64,000 nt of DNA from Notoacmeibacter marinus (GCF_002238045.1 NZ_NBYO01000003.1:124001-188000); one strand, 5' to 3'; shown: positions 15,926 to 24,708, numbered from the stretch's first letter. A program made the numbers and translations. The notes: generated by a model not told the origin, from the sequence alone.

Positions 15926-16141
15926 CTAAGCTGGATCAGGCCGCTTTTTGAAAGTAAGGGGTTCTTGATCGAAAAAGACATCACAGCCCAATTGATCGGC
16001 GAACTCGCAGATCCTTTGCCTGGCATCTAAATCTTCGGAACCTGGCGGAAAAGCGTCGTTTACGATCTCGTAGGCGAAAGAAACTTCCCCACCTGGCAGC
16101 AACTTAAAGAGCGTCTCCTTCATCATCTGCCTGTCGTTCAT
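15926..16141 (-). CDS. Hypothetical protein, 71 residues
   Basis: I chose the ATG at 16141 because GGAGG lies directly upstream; an ATG six codons earlier has no such site. The 71-residue product contains ETLFKLLPGGEVSFAYEIVN and SEDLDARQRICEFADQLGCD, ending with charged residues (FKKRPDPA). It looks like a small soluble helical protein. The family is not recognised. It may be co-transcribed with the gene at 16184-16642, which lies 42 bases upstream in the same direction. Confidence 0.55.
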   Translation of the reverse strand: MNDRQMMKETLFKLLPGGEVSFAYEIVNDAFPPGSEDLDARQRICEFADQLGCDVFFDQEPLTFKKRPDPA

Positions 16142-16183
16142 CTGATCCTCCGTAGTCATTTCACAAATCCGTTGTGCTGCACA

Positions 16184-16642
16184 TCATTGTCGCGCAACCA
16201 TCAGCCGACAGGCTAGCTCGCGTCCCCTCCAGCGGCAGGCGAACGTGTCGGTGACTTCGAACCAACTGCCGTCGTTTCCGGCCCCATGGTTGGCGCCCAT
16301 GCACGCACACTGGCATTCGTGGCCAGTCGCGTTCAGGCAAGCAGGAGCGCACTTTTCCTGCTCCCGATACGGCTGGATCACGTAGACGGCGCCGAATCGC
16401 TGCAACGACCGGTCGACGAAATCGTTGAACCACGCTTTCGGGATTTCCCAACAAGAGAGATCATCGGACCACTTCGGTCTGCGTATGCGACCATTCCTGA
16501 GCCATTGGCGATTGTCTTCTGCGTATGGCAGTCTGAGCCGAAGAAGCTCGCCCTTCCCGTCACGTCGAAGGATCACAGGTAGCCCGCCCTGATTCCATAC
16601 CTGCCGTCGCTTGGCAGAATTCGAATCGCTAATTGTTTCCAT
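16184..16642 (-). CDS. Hypothetical Cys-rich protein of phage-like elements
   Basis: The product has 152 residues. An N-terminal beta-rich part (NQGGLPVILRRDGKGELLRL; PKWSDDLSCWEIPKAWFND) is followed by a Cys/His-rich segment (CAPACLNATGHECQCACMG, then NHG) that could bind metal. A C-terminal part with WFEVTDTFACRWRGRELACR follows. I have the impression that the central Cys motif recurs in uncharacterised proteins of mobile elements, but I cannot name a family. It is the last gene before the right att site and is transcribed inward. Function unknown. Confidence 0.6.
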   Translation of the reverse strand: METISDSNSAKRRQVWNQGGLPVILRRDGKGELLRLRLPYAEDNRQWLRNGRIRRPKWSDDLSCWEIPKAWFNDFVDRSLQRFGAVYVIQPYREQEKCAPACLNATGHECQCACMGANHGAGNDGSWFEVTDTFACRWRGRELACRLMVARQ

Positions 16643-16714
16643 TTCGCGCGTCCCTCTCGATCAGCGCATCTTACCGCTAACGATCGACGATTTGGAAAGG
16701 TTAGCGTCACATCA

Positions 16715-16731
16715 GAACCCCTACAGAACCC
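16715..16731. repeat. GAACCC pair inside the right end (candidate arm sites)
   Basis: GAACCCC (16715-16721) and GAACCC (16726-16731) are spaced by 11 bp, as are the two GAACCCC copies at 5433-5450 inside the left end. They lie 68 bp from the right att core. Matching motif, spacing and position suggest sites for integrase or its accessory protein. Confidence 0.45.
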
Positions 16732-16798
16732 TGAGGTGAAATTGCGCTGGAGCGCGATCCGATCGGAAATCACAACTATATAATTTTGTTGATATTAT

Positions 16799-16844
16799 TG
16801 GTGAGCGCGCAGGGGTTCGAACCCTGGACCTACTGATTAAAAGT
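16799..16844. repeat. Right attachment site (3' half of the intact tRNA-Lys)
   Basis: This 46-bp copy belongs to the intact tRNA-Lys gene and matches 5265-5310 with one mismatch. It runs from the anticodon loop to the encoded CCA. Because the element lies on the 3' side of the tRNA, the 3' half now in the gene came from the element, which restored a complete tRNA on integration. Confidence 0.9.
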
Positions 16845-16874
16845 CAGTTGCTCTACCAGCTGAGCTACGCGCTC
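16799..16874 (-). tRNA. tRNA-Lys(TTT), integration target
   Basis: The gene reads on the minus strand. The acceptor stem GAGCGCG/CGCGCTC (16868-16874 with 16803-16809), D-arm, and the anticodon stem-loop CTGACTTTTAATCAG give anticodon TTT. The T-loop is GGTTCGAACCC, the discriminator is A, and CCA is encoded at 16799-16801. The 5' half lies outside the repeated segment and is host sequence. The gene looks functional. Confidence 0.97.
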
Positions 16875-16985
16875 GCTCACGGCCCGGCGAGATCGCCTTG
16901 GCAAGCCGCGCGGAACATAGTTTTGGCGGCTAATGCGGTCAACCGTCCTTATCGGGTTTTTCGCAGTGGGAGAAATGGGAGGTTT

Positions 16986-17834
16986 CTAGCGCAGCGATGC
17001 GATGATCTGGCGCACGCGTTCGTCGCGTTCCCTGGCGCTGTCGCCGCCCATGACCGTGATGACATAGCGCCGCGGCCCCTTTTTCACCGATGTAACCACG
17101 TTGAAGCCGGAGGCTCGAATGTAACCCGTCTTGATGCCGTCGACGCCCGGCTCCTTCAGAAGATGGTTGTGTCCGCGAATCGTCCGCCCCCGGAAGGTGA
17201 ATTCGCGCTGGTTGAAGTAAGGATAATAGCGGCGGTGATTCGTCATCAAGAGCATGCCGAGCCGCGTCATGTCTTCAGCGGTCGTGACCTGACCGGCGTC
17301 GGGAAGGCCCGACGCGTTGGTGAAACGGGTGGAGCGCAGTCCCAATTGGCGCGACCTGGCAGTCATCGCGCCGGCGAAAGCGGCTTCGCTGCCGCTGAGA
17401 AACTCGGCGACGGCGACGGCAACATCATTGCTGCTCTTGACCGCCAGGGCGCGGATGGCCGTATCGACGCTAATCTGATCGCCGGCTTTCAGCCCGAGCT
17501 TGCTGGGTGGACGGGATGCCGCATAAGCGCTCACGGGAATCGATGCGCCCATTCCGATTCGGCCGGTTTCGACAGCATCGAACAGCATATAGAGCGTCAT
17601 CATCTTGGTCAGCGAAGCGGGATGACGAATGGCGCTTGCATTCTGGCTGAGAACCACACGCCTGCTACCCACATCGACCACATGGGCCGCATAACGATCC
17701 GAAAGCGGCGCCTGCGCGGCCGCGGGCATCGTTTCCAAAACGGACTGGGTGGAACAGGCGGACAGCCCGAATGCGAGCGCCATGACAATGGCCATAGCGC
17801 CTGTGCGCAACATCGTTCTCGGCTTCATGGCCAT
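16986..17834 (-). CDS. D-alanyl-D-alanine carboxypeptidase (penicillin-binding protein), lipoprotein
   Basis: The enzyme trims the terminal D-Ala from peptidoglycan stem peptides on the periplasmic side. The serine active site is complete: S74-L-T-K77, S134-S-N136 and K235-T-G. With the start at MAMKPRTML, the N-terminus is a lipoprotein signal with lipobox LSAC (Cys27), so it is probably anchored by lipid; the upstream in-frame extension looks non-coding. At 282 residues it is shorter than PBP5/DacF proteins and appears to lack their C-terminal domain. It is the first host gene after the tRNA-Lys site. No partner operon is evident. Confidence 0.88.
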   Translation of the reverse strand: MAMKPRTMLRTGAMAIVMALAFGLSACSTQSVLETMPAAAQAPLSDRYAAHVVDVGSRRVVLSQNASAIRHPASLTKMMTLYMLFDAVETGRIGMGASIPVSAYAASRPPSKLGLKAGDQISVDTAIRALAVKSSNDVAVAVAEFLSGSEAAFAGAMTARSRQLGLRSTRFTNASGLPDAGQVTTAEDMTRLGMLLMTNHRRYYPYFNQREFTFRGRTIRGHNHLLKEPGVDGIKTGYIRASGFNVVTSVKKGPRRYVITVMGGDSARERDERVRQIIASLR

Positions 17835-18006
17835 CCGTTCGGTCGAAGTTCTGTCCCCGACACCATCATAGCCCGCCAAATTTGCCAGCCGAAAGAAAAG
17901 ATGGCGGCAATGTGGCGATTTCCCCGATGCTGCGTCCCGAACGCAACAGGGGCGGCGCCATACGACACCGCCCCAACTGTTCACTCAGGTTTCGGCGAAA
18001 GGCCGA

Positions 18007-18522
18007 TCAGCTGTCGGCTGCGACCTTCATCGACACGATGGAATCCGGATCGCTGACCGGTTCGCCTCGTTTCAGGCGGTCCACATGGTCCATGCCATCG
18101 ATCACTTGTCCCCAGACCGTATACTGCCGATCGAGAAAGCCGGCTTCATCGAACACGATGAAAAACTGACTGTTGGCAGAATCGGGGCTTTGAGCGCGGG
18201 CCATCGAGCAAGCGCCGCGACCGTGATGGGCGTCGTTGAACTCGGCTTTCAAGTCCGGCTTGTCGGACGCGCCGCGTCCCGCCATCCGCTCGTCGAATTT
18301 CGGTCCGCCCTTCTTGCCGAACTGCACGTCGCCGGTCTGGGCCATGAAACCGTCGATCACGCGATGAAAGACAACGCCATCATAAGCGCCTTCCCGCGCC
18401 AGTTCCTTTATGCGCGCCACATGATTTGGAGCAAGGTCCGGCTTCAACTCGATGACGACGGCCCCCTGCGTCGTTTCCAGAAGAAGCGTGTTTTCCGGAT
18501 CCTTGATTTCAACATCTGTCAT
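18007..18522 (-). CDS. Peptidyl-prolyl cis-trans isomerase, cyclophilin type (cytoplasmic)
   Basis: Cyclophilins speed rotation about prolyl bonds during folding. The 171-residue product shows the family core FHRVIDGFMAQTGDVQFG, then SMARAQSPDSANSQFFIVF and QYTVWGQVIDGMD. It has no signal peptide, so it should act in the cytoplasm. It lies directly downstream of a second cyclophilin (18564-19139) with a signal peptide, 41 bases away and on the same strand. This tandem pair next to coaD is typical of Hyphomicrobiales, so the cytoplasmic and periplasmic copies probably share a transcript. Confidence 0.93.
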   Translation of the reverse strand: MTDVEIKDPENTLLLETTQGAVVIELKPDLAPNHVARIKELAREGAYDGVVFHRVIDGFMAQTGDVQFGKKGGPKFDERMAGRGASDKPDLKAEFNDAHHGRGACSMARAQSPDSANSQFFIVFDEAGFLDRQYTVWGQVIDGMDHVDRLKRGEPVSDPDSIVSMKVAADS

Positions 18523-18563
18523 TCGGTTATTCCCTGTTGAGTTTGTTTCGAAAGAAGTGATCG

Positions 18564-19139
18564 TCAGCAGCCGCCGGCAAGCGTCGCCGTTCGAATTCTG
18601 TCAGGCGCGGACACCGCGCCGTTCGGCCCATCGCCCTTGGCAAGAGCGTCCACTGCCTCCATGCCGCTCTCAACCTGTCCAACGACCGTATAGTCGCCGT
18701 TCAGGAAAGCGCCTTCCTGAAACATGATGAAGAACTGGCTGTTGGCGGAATCGGGGCTGCCGGCGCGCGCCATGCCCACCGTGCCGCGCTCGAACGGCGT
18801 GTCGGAGAACTCAGCCGGCAGGTCCGGCAGATCGGAGCCGCCTGTCCCTGCCCGTCCCGGCTGGTAACCATCCTCCATGTCGGCAAACTGTACGTCGCCC
18901 GTTTGCGCCATGAAGCCGTCGATCACGCGGTGAAAGGCGACGTTGTCATATTCGCCGCCGCAGGCGAGCTTTTTGATGCGCTCGGCATGTTTCGGAGCCA
19001 GGTCGGAGCTGAGCGCGATGGCGACGTCACCCTGTGGCAAAGTCAGCACAAGCGTATCGTTCGGCTCGGCCGCCTGGACGGTCGTTGTAAGCATCAGGGC
19101 GGAAAGACCTGTCATCAGGCCGGTTGCGAAGTGTTTCAT
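18564..19139 (-). CDS. Peptidyl-prolyl cis-trans isomerase, cyclophilin type (exported)
   Basis: The 191-residue product starts with a Sec signal peptide (KHFATGLMTGLSALML, cleavage probably after VQAA), which places it in the periplasm. The cyclophilin core is intact: FHRVIDGFMAQTGDVQF, GMARAGSPDSANSQFFIMF and GDYTVVGQVESGMEAVD. A longer reading frame extends upstream, but the ATG at 19139 is the one that gives a normal signal peptide. It lies between coaD (16 bases) and the cytoplasmic cyclophilin, so the three are probably co-transcribed. The likely role is folding of secreted proteins. Confidence 0.92.
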   Translation of the reverse strand: MKHFATGLMTGLSALMLTTTVQAAEPNDTLVLTLPQGDVAIALSSDLAPKHAERIKKLACGGEYDNVAFHRVIDGFMAQTGDVQFADMEDGYQPGRAGTGGSDLPDLPAEFSDTPFERGTVGMARAGSPDSANSQFFIMFQEGAFLNGDYTVVGQVESGMEAVDALAKGDGPNGAVSAPDRIRTATLAGGC

Positions 19140-19155
19140 GAAAAATCCTCGTCGG

Positions 19156-19644
19156 TCAGAACTTGCTGCGCAGCGCGACCGCGATCTCCGGCGGCACGAA
19201 TGGCGTGACATCGCCCCCCATGGCTGCGATCTGTCTGACCAATGTAGCGGTGATGAAGCCGACGTCAGGGGATGACGGCAGAAAAACCGTTTGCACATCC
19301 GGCGCCATGGCACCGTTCATTCCGGCCATCGGCATCTCATAGTCGAGATCCGAGCCATGCCGCAGCCCCCGGATGAGAATCGTTGCGCTAGCTAGCCTAG
19401 CTGCCTCGATCACGAGGTTTTCGAAAGCGACGATCTCCACGCGCTCGGTTCCCAAGCGTTTTGCCACGATCTCATCGATCAGGTCGCGACGTTCCTCGAA
19501 GGTGAAGAGCGGCTTCTTCGACGGGTGGACTCCAATCGCCACAACAAGCCGATCGCAGAGCGACAAGGCGCGTTCGATCAGATCGATATGGCCGTTGGTG
19601 ATCGGATCGAAACTGCCGGGAAAAATAGCGGTGCGCTGGGTCAT
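19156..19644 (-). CDS. coaD: Phosphopantetheine adenylyltransferase
   Basis: CoaD transfers AMP to 4'-phosphopantetheine, the penultimate step of coenzyme A synthesis. The 162-residue product has the nucleotidyltransferase signature [19 protein letters not shown] (T/HxGH), a central [14 protein letters not shown], and the C-terminal [19 protein letters not shown]. The length is normal. It heads a same-strand group with the two cyclophilins. The downstream cyclophilin starts 16 bases after its stop. Confidence 0.96.
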   Translation of the reverse strand: MTQRTAIFPGSFDPITNGHIDLIERALSLCDRLVVAIGVHPSKKPLFTFEERRDLIDEIVAKRLGTERVEIVAFENLVIEAARLASATILIRGLRHGSDLDYEMPMAGMNGAMAPDVQTVFLPSSPDVGFITATLVRQIAAMGGDVTPFVPPEIAVALRSKF

Positions 19645-19786
19645 GAGGGTCTTTTAGAAGTGGCGCCGCGCATGAGCAAGCGCCACCCTTTATCGCATTG
19701 ATGAATGCGCCGTTCAAAAGCGGTTCATCAGAAAAATGCAACTTTTCTCCAGCTGCCCCGTTTCAAAAGCGCAAGGAGAACCGACC

Positions 19787-19930
19787 ATGTTCATTTTGAT
19801 GCTCGCTCTGACAATGATGATCGCCATGATGATTGCGACCTTGGTGACAGCCCATCAGGAGTCGGAGAAGCGTCGAAGTGTGGAGTTACGCATTCGATCC
19901 ACGCCGTTCGGCAAGGTTCAGCGTTTCTGA
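19787..19930 (+). CDS. Small single-pass membrane peptide, 47 residues
   Basis: A strong ribosome binding site (AAGGAGA, 8 bases upstream) precedes this ATG. The 47-residue product has a methionine-rich hydrophobic segment (MFILMLALTMMIAMMIATLV) and then a charged tail (HQESEKRRSVELRIRS) that should lie in the cytoplasm. It resembles no family I can name. It is flanked by a plus-strand terminator at 19997-20030, which supports a real short transcript unit. The divergent neighbour is coaD. Confidence 0.5.
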   Translation: MFILMLALTMMIAMMIATLVTAHQESEKRRSVELRIRSTPFGKVQRF

Positions 19931-19996
19931 TCCTTCAGTAAAGCATTTCAATTACCGAATGATATTTTAATCGGGTCTATTACGATCTCGAACTTC

Positions 19997-20030
19997 AAGG
20001 TCAGCCCCTTGCCGTGGCGGACCTTTTTTT
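19997..20030 (+). terminator. Intrinsic terminator facing gyrA
   Basis: AAGGTC (19997-20002) pairs with GACCTT (20020-20025), with inner GCC/GGC pairing, followed by a run of seven T. It should end the small membrane peptide transcript and lies 18 bases from the 3' end of the convergent gyrA gene. Confidence 0.65.
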
Positions 20031-20047
20031 CGATCGTTCTTCAGATA

Positions 20048-22867
20048 TTACTGCGATGCGTCGTCCGAACCGGACTGTTCCGGCAGATCGGACGTTTCTG
20101 CCGGCGCGACTTCGTCGACGGTCGAAGAAATGATCGTATCGTCGACCACATCGTCCTCTTCCGGCTCAGGAATACGCTCGACCGACACGACCTTCTCCTC
20201 ATCCGACGTACGGAAGATGGTCACGCCCTTGGTGGCGCGCCCGGCCAGTCGGATGCCGCTGACCGGCACGCGGATCACCTGCCCGCCATTGGTAACGAGC
20301 ATGATCTGGTCGGCTGTCTCGATCGGGAAACAGGCAACCAGCTTGCCGATTTCCTTTTGCCGACCGGCGACCGTGGCGCGAATGCCCTTGCCGCCGCGAC
20401 CCGTTACGCGGAAGTCATGCGAGGACGACAATTTACCGAAACCGCGGCTGGAAACCGTCAAAACCCATTGCTCGCGATCCGCCATCTCCAGGTAGCGGTC
20501 GGGATCGAGCACGAAATCATCGGACACAGCCTCCTCATCCGTCACCGTTTCCACCTCGTCGGCTTCGCCCTGACGCCGTTCCGCCATGGACTGGCGTAGA
20601 TAGGCGGCGCGCTCTTCGCCGGATGCATCGGTGCCGGAAAGAATGGCCATCGAGATGACCGTATCGTCAGCTGCCAGATTGATGCCTCGCACGCCCTGGC
20701 TGGAACGTCCTCCGAAGACGCGGACGTCACCGACTCGGAAACGGATGCACTGCCCGCCTGCCGTCGTCATCAGCACGTCATCGGTATCGGTACAGGTCTC
20801 AACCGCCAGAATTTCCGTCTCGTCGCCCTCGTCAAACTTCATGGCGATCTTGCCATTGCGGTTGACCTGGACGAAATCGGACAGCTTGTTGCGGCGTACC
20901 GTGCCGCGCGTGGTGGCGAACATGACATCCAGTTCGCCCCAGCTCTCCTCGTCCTCGGGCAACGGCATGATCGAGGTGATCCGCTCATTGTCCTGAAGGG
21001 GCAGCATGTTGCGCAGGAACTTGCCGCGCGATTGCGGCGTGCCCACCGGCAACCGCCAGACCTTTTCCTTGTAGACGATACCGCGCGACGAAAAGAACAG
21101 GACCGGCGTATGCGTGTTGGCGACGAACAGGCGGGTGACGAAATCCTCGTCCTTCGTCGACATGCCCGAGCGACCTTTGCCGCCGCGGCGCTGCGCCCGA
21201 TAGATCGATAGCGGCACGCGCTTGATGTAGCCGGAATGGCTGACCGTCACGACCATATCTTCGCGGGCGATCAGGTCCTCGTCATCCATGTCGGCGACAT
21301 AATCGCAGATTTCCGTCCGACGCGGCGTGCCGAACTCGGTCTTCACGGCATTCAGCTCATCCTTGATGATCTGCTGAACGCGCGCCCGCGACGACAGGAT
21401 GTCGAGGTAATTGCGAATTTCCGTGGCGATCGTTTCCAGTTCGTCGGCAATCTCGTCGCGACCGAGCGCTGTCAGGCGCTGCAGTCGCAGTTCGAGGATC
21501 GCGCGCGCCTGCTCTTCTGAAAGGTTATAGGTGCCATCATCGTTCAGCTTGTGTCGCGGATCGTCGATCAGCTCGATCAGCGGCGCCACATCGCGCGCCG
21601 GCCAGTTTCGATCCATCAGCTGTTCGCGCGCCACCTGCGGGTTCGGCGCGTTGCGGATAAGCGCGATCACCTCGTCGATATTGGCGACGGCGATGGCCAG
21701 ACCAACCAGGACGTGGGCCCGGTCGCGCGCCTTGTTGAGAAGGAACTTGGTGCGGCGGGTAACCACCTCCTCGCGGAAGGCGACAAAGGCGCGCAACATA
21801 TCGAGCAGGTTCATCTGCTCCGGCTTGCCGCCATTCAACGCTACCATATTGGCGCCGAACGAGGTCTGAAGCGGCGTGAAGCGGTAGAGCTGATTCAGAA
21901 CGACATCTGCCGACGCATCGCGCTTCAGTTCGACCACCACGCGGTAGCCGGACCGGTCGCTCTCGTCGCGAATATCGGAGATGCCTTCGATGCGCTTGTC
22001 GCGTACCAGCTCGGCCATCTTCTCGATCATGCCCGCCTTGTTCACCTGATAGGGCATTTCGGTGATGGCGATGGCTTCGCGCTCTCCGCGCAACTGCTCG
22101 ATCGTGGCGCGACCGCGCATCGGAATGGAGCCGCGCCCGGTCTCGTAGGCCGAACGGATACCGGCGCGGCCGAGGATCAGACCGCCGGTCGGAAAGTCCG
22201 GACCGGGAATGATCTCCGTCAGCCGTTCGATGTCGATCGCCGGATCGTCGATCAACGCCACGCAGCCATCGACGAGTTCAACCAGATTGTGCGGGGGAAT
22301 ATTGGTCGCCATGCCGACGGCGATACCGCCGGAGCCATTGACCAGAAGGTTGGGGAAGCGCGCCGGAAGAACCTTGGGCTCGCTTTCCGAACCATCGTAA
22401 TTGTCCTGGAAATCGACCGTATCCTTGTCGATATCTTCCAACAATTCGTGCGCAAGCTTGGCGAGCCGGCTTTCGGTATAGCGCATCGCCGCCGGCGGAT
22501 CGTTGTCGATCGAGCCGAAATTGCCCTGCCCATCGATGAGAGGGTCGCGCAGACTCCAATCCTGCGCCATGCGCACCATGGAATCGTAAATGGCCGAGTC
22601 GCCATGGGGGTGATATTTACCCATGACGTCACCGACGATGCGCGACGATTTCACATATTTGCGGTTCCAGTGATAACCGCTTTCGTTCATCGCATAGAGG
22701 ATGCGCCGGTGAACCGGCTTCAGGCCGTCCCGTACATCCGGCAGGGCGCGGCTGACGATCACGCTCATGGCGTAATCGAGATAGGAGCGCTGCATCTCCT
22801 CGATGATCGATATGGGCTCGAAGCCTTCGCCGTCAGAGCCGCCCGGCGGTATGGTCTGGTCAGTCAC
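20048..22867 (-). CDS. gyrA: DNA gyrase subunit A
   Basis: GyrA forms the breakage-reunion part of gyrase, which introduces negative supercoils with GyrB. The 939-residue product has the N-terminal winged helix ([20 protein letters not shown]), the active-site Tyr130 ([13 protein letters not shown]) and the GyrA box [10 protein letters not shown]. The quinolone region reads [17 protein letters not shown], with Ser91 and Asp95 at the resistance positions in the sensitive state. The beta-propeller repeats follow, and an acidic tail rich in Asp and Glu extends the C-terminus beyond the E. coli length. It is divergent from marC and lies upstream of coaD. Confidence 0.98.
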   Translation of the reverse strand: MTDQTIPPGGSDGEGFEPISIIEEMQRSYLDYAMSVIVSRALPDVRDGLKPVHRRILYAMNESGYHWNRKYVKSSRIVGDVMGKYHPHGDSAIYDSMVRMAQDWSLRDPLIDGQGNFGSIDNDPPAAMRYTESRLAKLAHELLEDIDKDTVDFQDNYDGSESEPKVLPARFPNLLVNGSGGIAVGMATNIPPHNLVELVDGCVALIDDPAIDIERLTEIIPGPDFPTGGLILGRAGIRSAYETGRGSIPMRGRATIEQLRGEREAIAITEMPYQVNKAGMIEKMAELVRDKRIEGISDIRDESDRSGYRVVVELKRDASADVVLNQLYRFTPLQTSFGANMVALNGGKPEQMNLLDMLRAFVAFREEVVTRRTKFLLNKARDRAHVLVGLAIAVANIDEVIALIRNAPNPQVAREQLMDRNWPARDVAPLIELIDDPRHKLNDDGTYNLSEEQARAILELRLQRLTALGRDEIADELETIATEIRNYLDILSSRARVQQIIKDELNAVKTEFGTPRRTEICDYVADMDDEDLIAREDMVVTVSHSGYIKRVPLSIYRAQRRGGKGRSGMSTKDEDFVTRLFVANTHTPVLFFSSRGIVYKEKVWRLPVGTPQSRGKFLRNMLPLQDNERITSIMPLPEDEESWGELDVMFATTRGTVRRNKLSDFVQVNRNGKIAMKFDEGDETEILAVETCTDTDDVLMTTAGGQCIRFRVGDVRVFGGRSSQGVRGINLAADDTVISMAILSGTDASGEERAAYLRQSMAERRQGEADEVETVTDEEAVSDDFVLDPDRYLEMADREQWVLTVSSRGFGKLSSSHDFRVTGRGGKGIRATVAGRQKEIGKLVACFPIETADQIMLVTNGGQVIRVPVSGIRLAGRATKGVTIFRTSDEEKVVSVERIPEPEEDDVVDDTIISSTVDEVAPAETSDLPEQSGSDDASQ

Positions 22868-22986
22868 GCGTGTGTACGTTTCCTGCTGAGAATCACTTCT
22901 CTTCTATATAGGGGTTCTCGCTACCGATTGCGCGTGTCATGGACAGGCCCGAGACCACTATCCAGAGCTTTTAAAGGATTTCGCGC

Positions 22987-23613
22987 GTGGAACCCGATCG
23001 CCTGCTTGAACCCTTTGCCACGCTGTTTGTCACGATCGACCCGATCGGGCTGGCGCCACTCTTTCTCGCCCTCACTGCCGGGATGGACCGAAGCGAGCGC
23101 AACCATGTGGCCATGCGCGGCGCGGTCACCGGGCTCGGCATCCTCCTGCTCTTCACCATTGCCGGGCCGGTCATTCTCAATCTTTTCGGGATCACGTTAC
23201 CGGCCTTCCGGGTAGCCGGCGGGCTGCTTCTGTTCTGGATCGCCTTCGAAATGATCTTCGGCAAGCGGGAAGAACGCAAATCCAAAAATGTTAAAACGGC
23301 GCGGAGCCGCACGGAACTGGCTAATCTGGCAGTCTTTCCACTCGCCATTCCGCTCATTGCCGGCCCTGGTGCGATCTCGGCCACCATCCTTCTGTCGGAG
23401 CGCTTCCCCAGCTTCGTCGAGCGCCTCGTCCTGATCGGTATCGTCGTCTTCGTCGTGGCTCTCTGCTACATCTTTTTCCGCGTGGCGGACCGGATCGATG
23501 TCTATCTCGGCGAGACCGGACGATCCGTTCTGACCCGCCTCCTCGGCGTCATCCTGTCGGCGCTCGCGGTGCAATTCACGGCAGACGGCATCCGGGGATT
23601 GATCGCCGGCTGA
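22987..23613 (+). CDS. MarC family integral membrane protein
   Basis: The 208-residue product has about six membrane segments. The N-terminal VTIDPIGLAPLFLALTAGM and the mid-protein PLAIPLIAGPGAISATILL match the MarC/UPF0056 family. The function is not established: the old link to multiple antibiotic resistance was withdrawn, and a transport role is only proposed. It is divergent from gyrA, 119 bases away, and converges on the small secreted protein gene at 23642-24019. This place next to gyrA is common in the order. Confidence 0.9.
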   Translation: MEPDRLLEPFATLFVTIDPIGLAPLFLALTAGMDRSERNHVAMRGAVTGLGILLLFTIAGPVILNLFGITLPAFRVAGGLLLFWIAFEMIFGKREERKSKNVKTARSRTELANLAVFPLAIPLIAGPGAISATILLSERFPSFVERLVLIGIVVFVVALCYIFFRVADRIDVYLGETGRSVLTRLLGVILSALAVQFTADGIRGLIAG

Positions 23614-23641
23614 ACGCAGCCACGCATTCTCTCGCCGATCG

Positions 23642-24019
23642 CTAATCGTCCGGCATCGCAATGCGCACCCGTTTCTCATCCGGGCTCCAGCCATGCACCG
23701 TGTCATGGGCACGGACGACGACTTCGCTCGTTCCTTCCGGAATGGCTATACCGGACTGGCTGCGGGTGAAGGGCTGCTCGTTCACATGCGGATGCAGAAG
23801 GACTCGCTCACCGAACACCTTCCCGTCCGGGTTGAGAACCTGCCATTTGTCGGCATAATGATCCCAGCCCTCATCCTCATGGCGAAGCGTTATCTGGAAT
23901 GTGTAGAGACCTTCGCCGGTCCGTTCGTAGCGCGCATCGACAATCTCCACGTCGCCCGCATGGCAGAGGGACGCGCTCCCCAGCAGAACGAAGACGATGC
24001 CAGAAACAAGTCGGATCAT
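23642..24019 (-). CDS. Conserved hypothetical secreted protein
   Basis: The 125-residue product begins with a signal peptide (MIRLVSGIVFVLLGSASLCHA), probably cut before GDVE. The mature part is predicted beta-rich and contains RHEDEGWDHYADKWQVLN and VLLHPHVNEQPFTRS, with conserved His and Trp residues; an Ig-like fold is conceivable. I have seen no characterised relative. It lies 36 bases downstream of ssb on the same strand, so it may be co-transcribed with it. The role is unknown. Confidence 0.75.
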   Translation of the reverse strand: MIRLVSGIVFVLLGSASLCHAGDVEIVDARYERTGEGLYTFQITLRHEDEGWDHYADKWQVLNPDGKVFGERVLLHPHVNEQPFTRSQSGIAIPEGTSEVVVRAHDTVHGWSPDEKRVRIAMPDD

Positions 24020-24055
24020 AACGTCCTATCCTTCACCGGGGAGCTTTCGATCACT

Positions 24056-24580
24056 TTAGAACGGAATATCGTCATCCATGTCGGAATAGTTACCGCCGCC
24101 TGAGCTCGCGCCGGAACCGCCACCGCGATTGCCGCCGCCTCCGCCGCCATAGTCGTCACCGGCGCGGCTCGAGCCAAAATCGGAACCACCGCCACGGCTC
24201 ATCTCACGACCACCACCACCGCCTTCGCCGCGGCTGTCGAGCATCTGCAACTCACCGCGGAAGTTCTGAAGTACGATTTCCGTGGAATAGCGATCATTGC
24301 CGTTCTGGTCCTGCCATTTGCGGGTCTGAAGCTGACCCTCGATGTAAACCTTGGCGCCCTTCTTCAGATATTGCTCGGCGACCTTTGCCAGGTTCTCATT
24401 GAAGATCACGACACTGTGCCATTCGGTCCGTTCACGCCGTTCGCCGCTATTGCGGTCGCGCCAGCTTTCCGACGTCGCGATACGCATATTGACCACGCGA
24501 CCGCCATTGTTCAGCGAACGGATCTCCGGATCGGCGCCCAGATTACCGACCAGAATGACCTTATTGACGCTGCCTGCCAT
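24056..24580 (-). CDS. ssb: Single-stranded DNA-binding protein
   Basis: SSB coats single-stranded DNA in replication, recombination and repair. The 174-residue product has an OB fold over about residues 1-110 ([34 protein letters not shown]), a Gly-rich linker, and the protein-interaction tip DMDDDIPF. It is divergent from the uvrA side across an intergenic region with a LexA-type box, so it is probably SOS-inducible. The tip is matched by the C-terminus of the element's initiator-like protein (DEIPF). Confidence 0.97.
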   Translation of the reverse strand: MAGSVNKVILVGNLGADPEIRSLNNGGRVVNMRIATSESWRDRNSGERRERTEWHSVVIFNENLAKVAEQYLKKGAKVYIEGQLQTRKWQDQNGNDRYSTEIVLQNFRGELQMLDSRGEGGGGGREMSRGGGSDFGSSRAGDDYGGGGGGNRGGGSGASSGGGNYSDMDDDIPF

Positions 24581-24667
24581 TGTTTTTCCTTCCGCATGAT
24601 AAAGAGCGCCAACGAGCGCTGCGATTTTTGCGCGACCCTATACCCTTCACGCCATCGCCGACCAGTC

Positions 24668-24696
24668 CTTACAGGCGGTTGACAGGACGTCATCAA
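24668..24696 (-). promoter_or_regulatory. Candidate ssb promoter
   Basis: On the minus strand TTGATG (24691-24696) and TGTAAG (24668-24673) are spaced by 17 bases, about 90 bases upstream of ssb. The -10 is imperfect. The LexA-type box lies just upstream. Confidence 0.4.
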
Positions 24697-24708
24697 CAGT
24701 TCTATGTT
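24679..24708 (+). promoter_or_regulatory. Candidate promoter toward uvrA
   Basis: TTGACA (24679-24684) and TATGTT (24703-24708) are spaced by 18 bases. The -10 hexamer overlaps the LexA-type box, so bound repressor would block it. It would drive the secreted protein gene and possibly uvrA behind it. Confidence 0.45.

Larger units (their letters stand above)
5265..16844. mobile_element. tRNA-Lys integrated element with integrase, replication and capsid genes
   Basis: The element is bounded by a 46-bp direct repeat (5265-5310 and 16799-16844, one mismatch) matching the 3' half of tRNA-Lys(TTT), and spans about 11.6 kb. Contents in order: P4-type integrase, AlpA-like regulator, winged-helix initiator-like protein with internal repeats, an unknown 97-residue protein, a gpZ-like tail protein, a tape measure protein (opposite strand), a MerR-like regulator, two small related proteins, a protease-capsid fusion, a zinc-ribbon-like protein, a possible head-tail protein, and three small minus-strand genes. 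I recognise no terminase, portal, tail tube or lysis gene. It could be a phage satellite or a reduced prophage. Confidence 0.85.

Noticed and set aside
5265-16844. Gene transfer agent remnant
   Set aside because: The att repeats, integrase and replication module point to an integrating element, and the GTA gene cluster order is absent.
21551-23215. 554-codon frame antisense to gyrA and running into the marC gene
   Set aside because: It overlaps two real genes and translates to a repetitive His/Arg/Asp composition typical of antisense frames.
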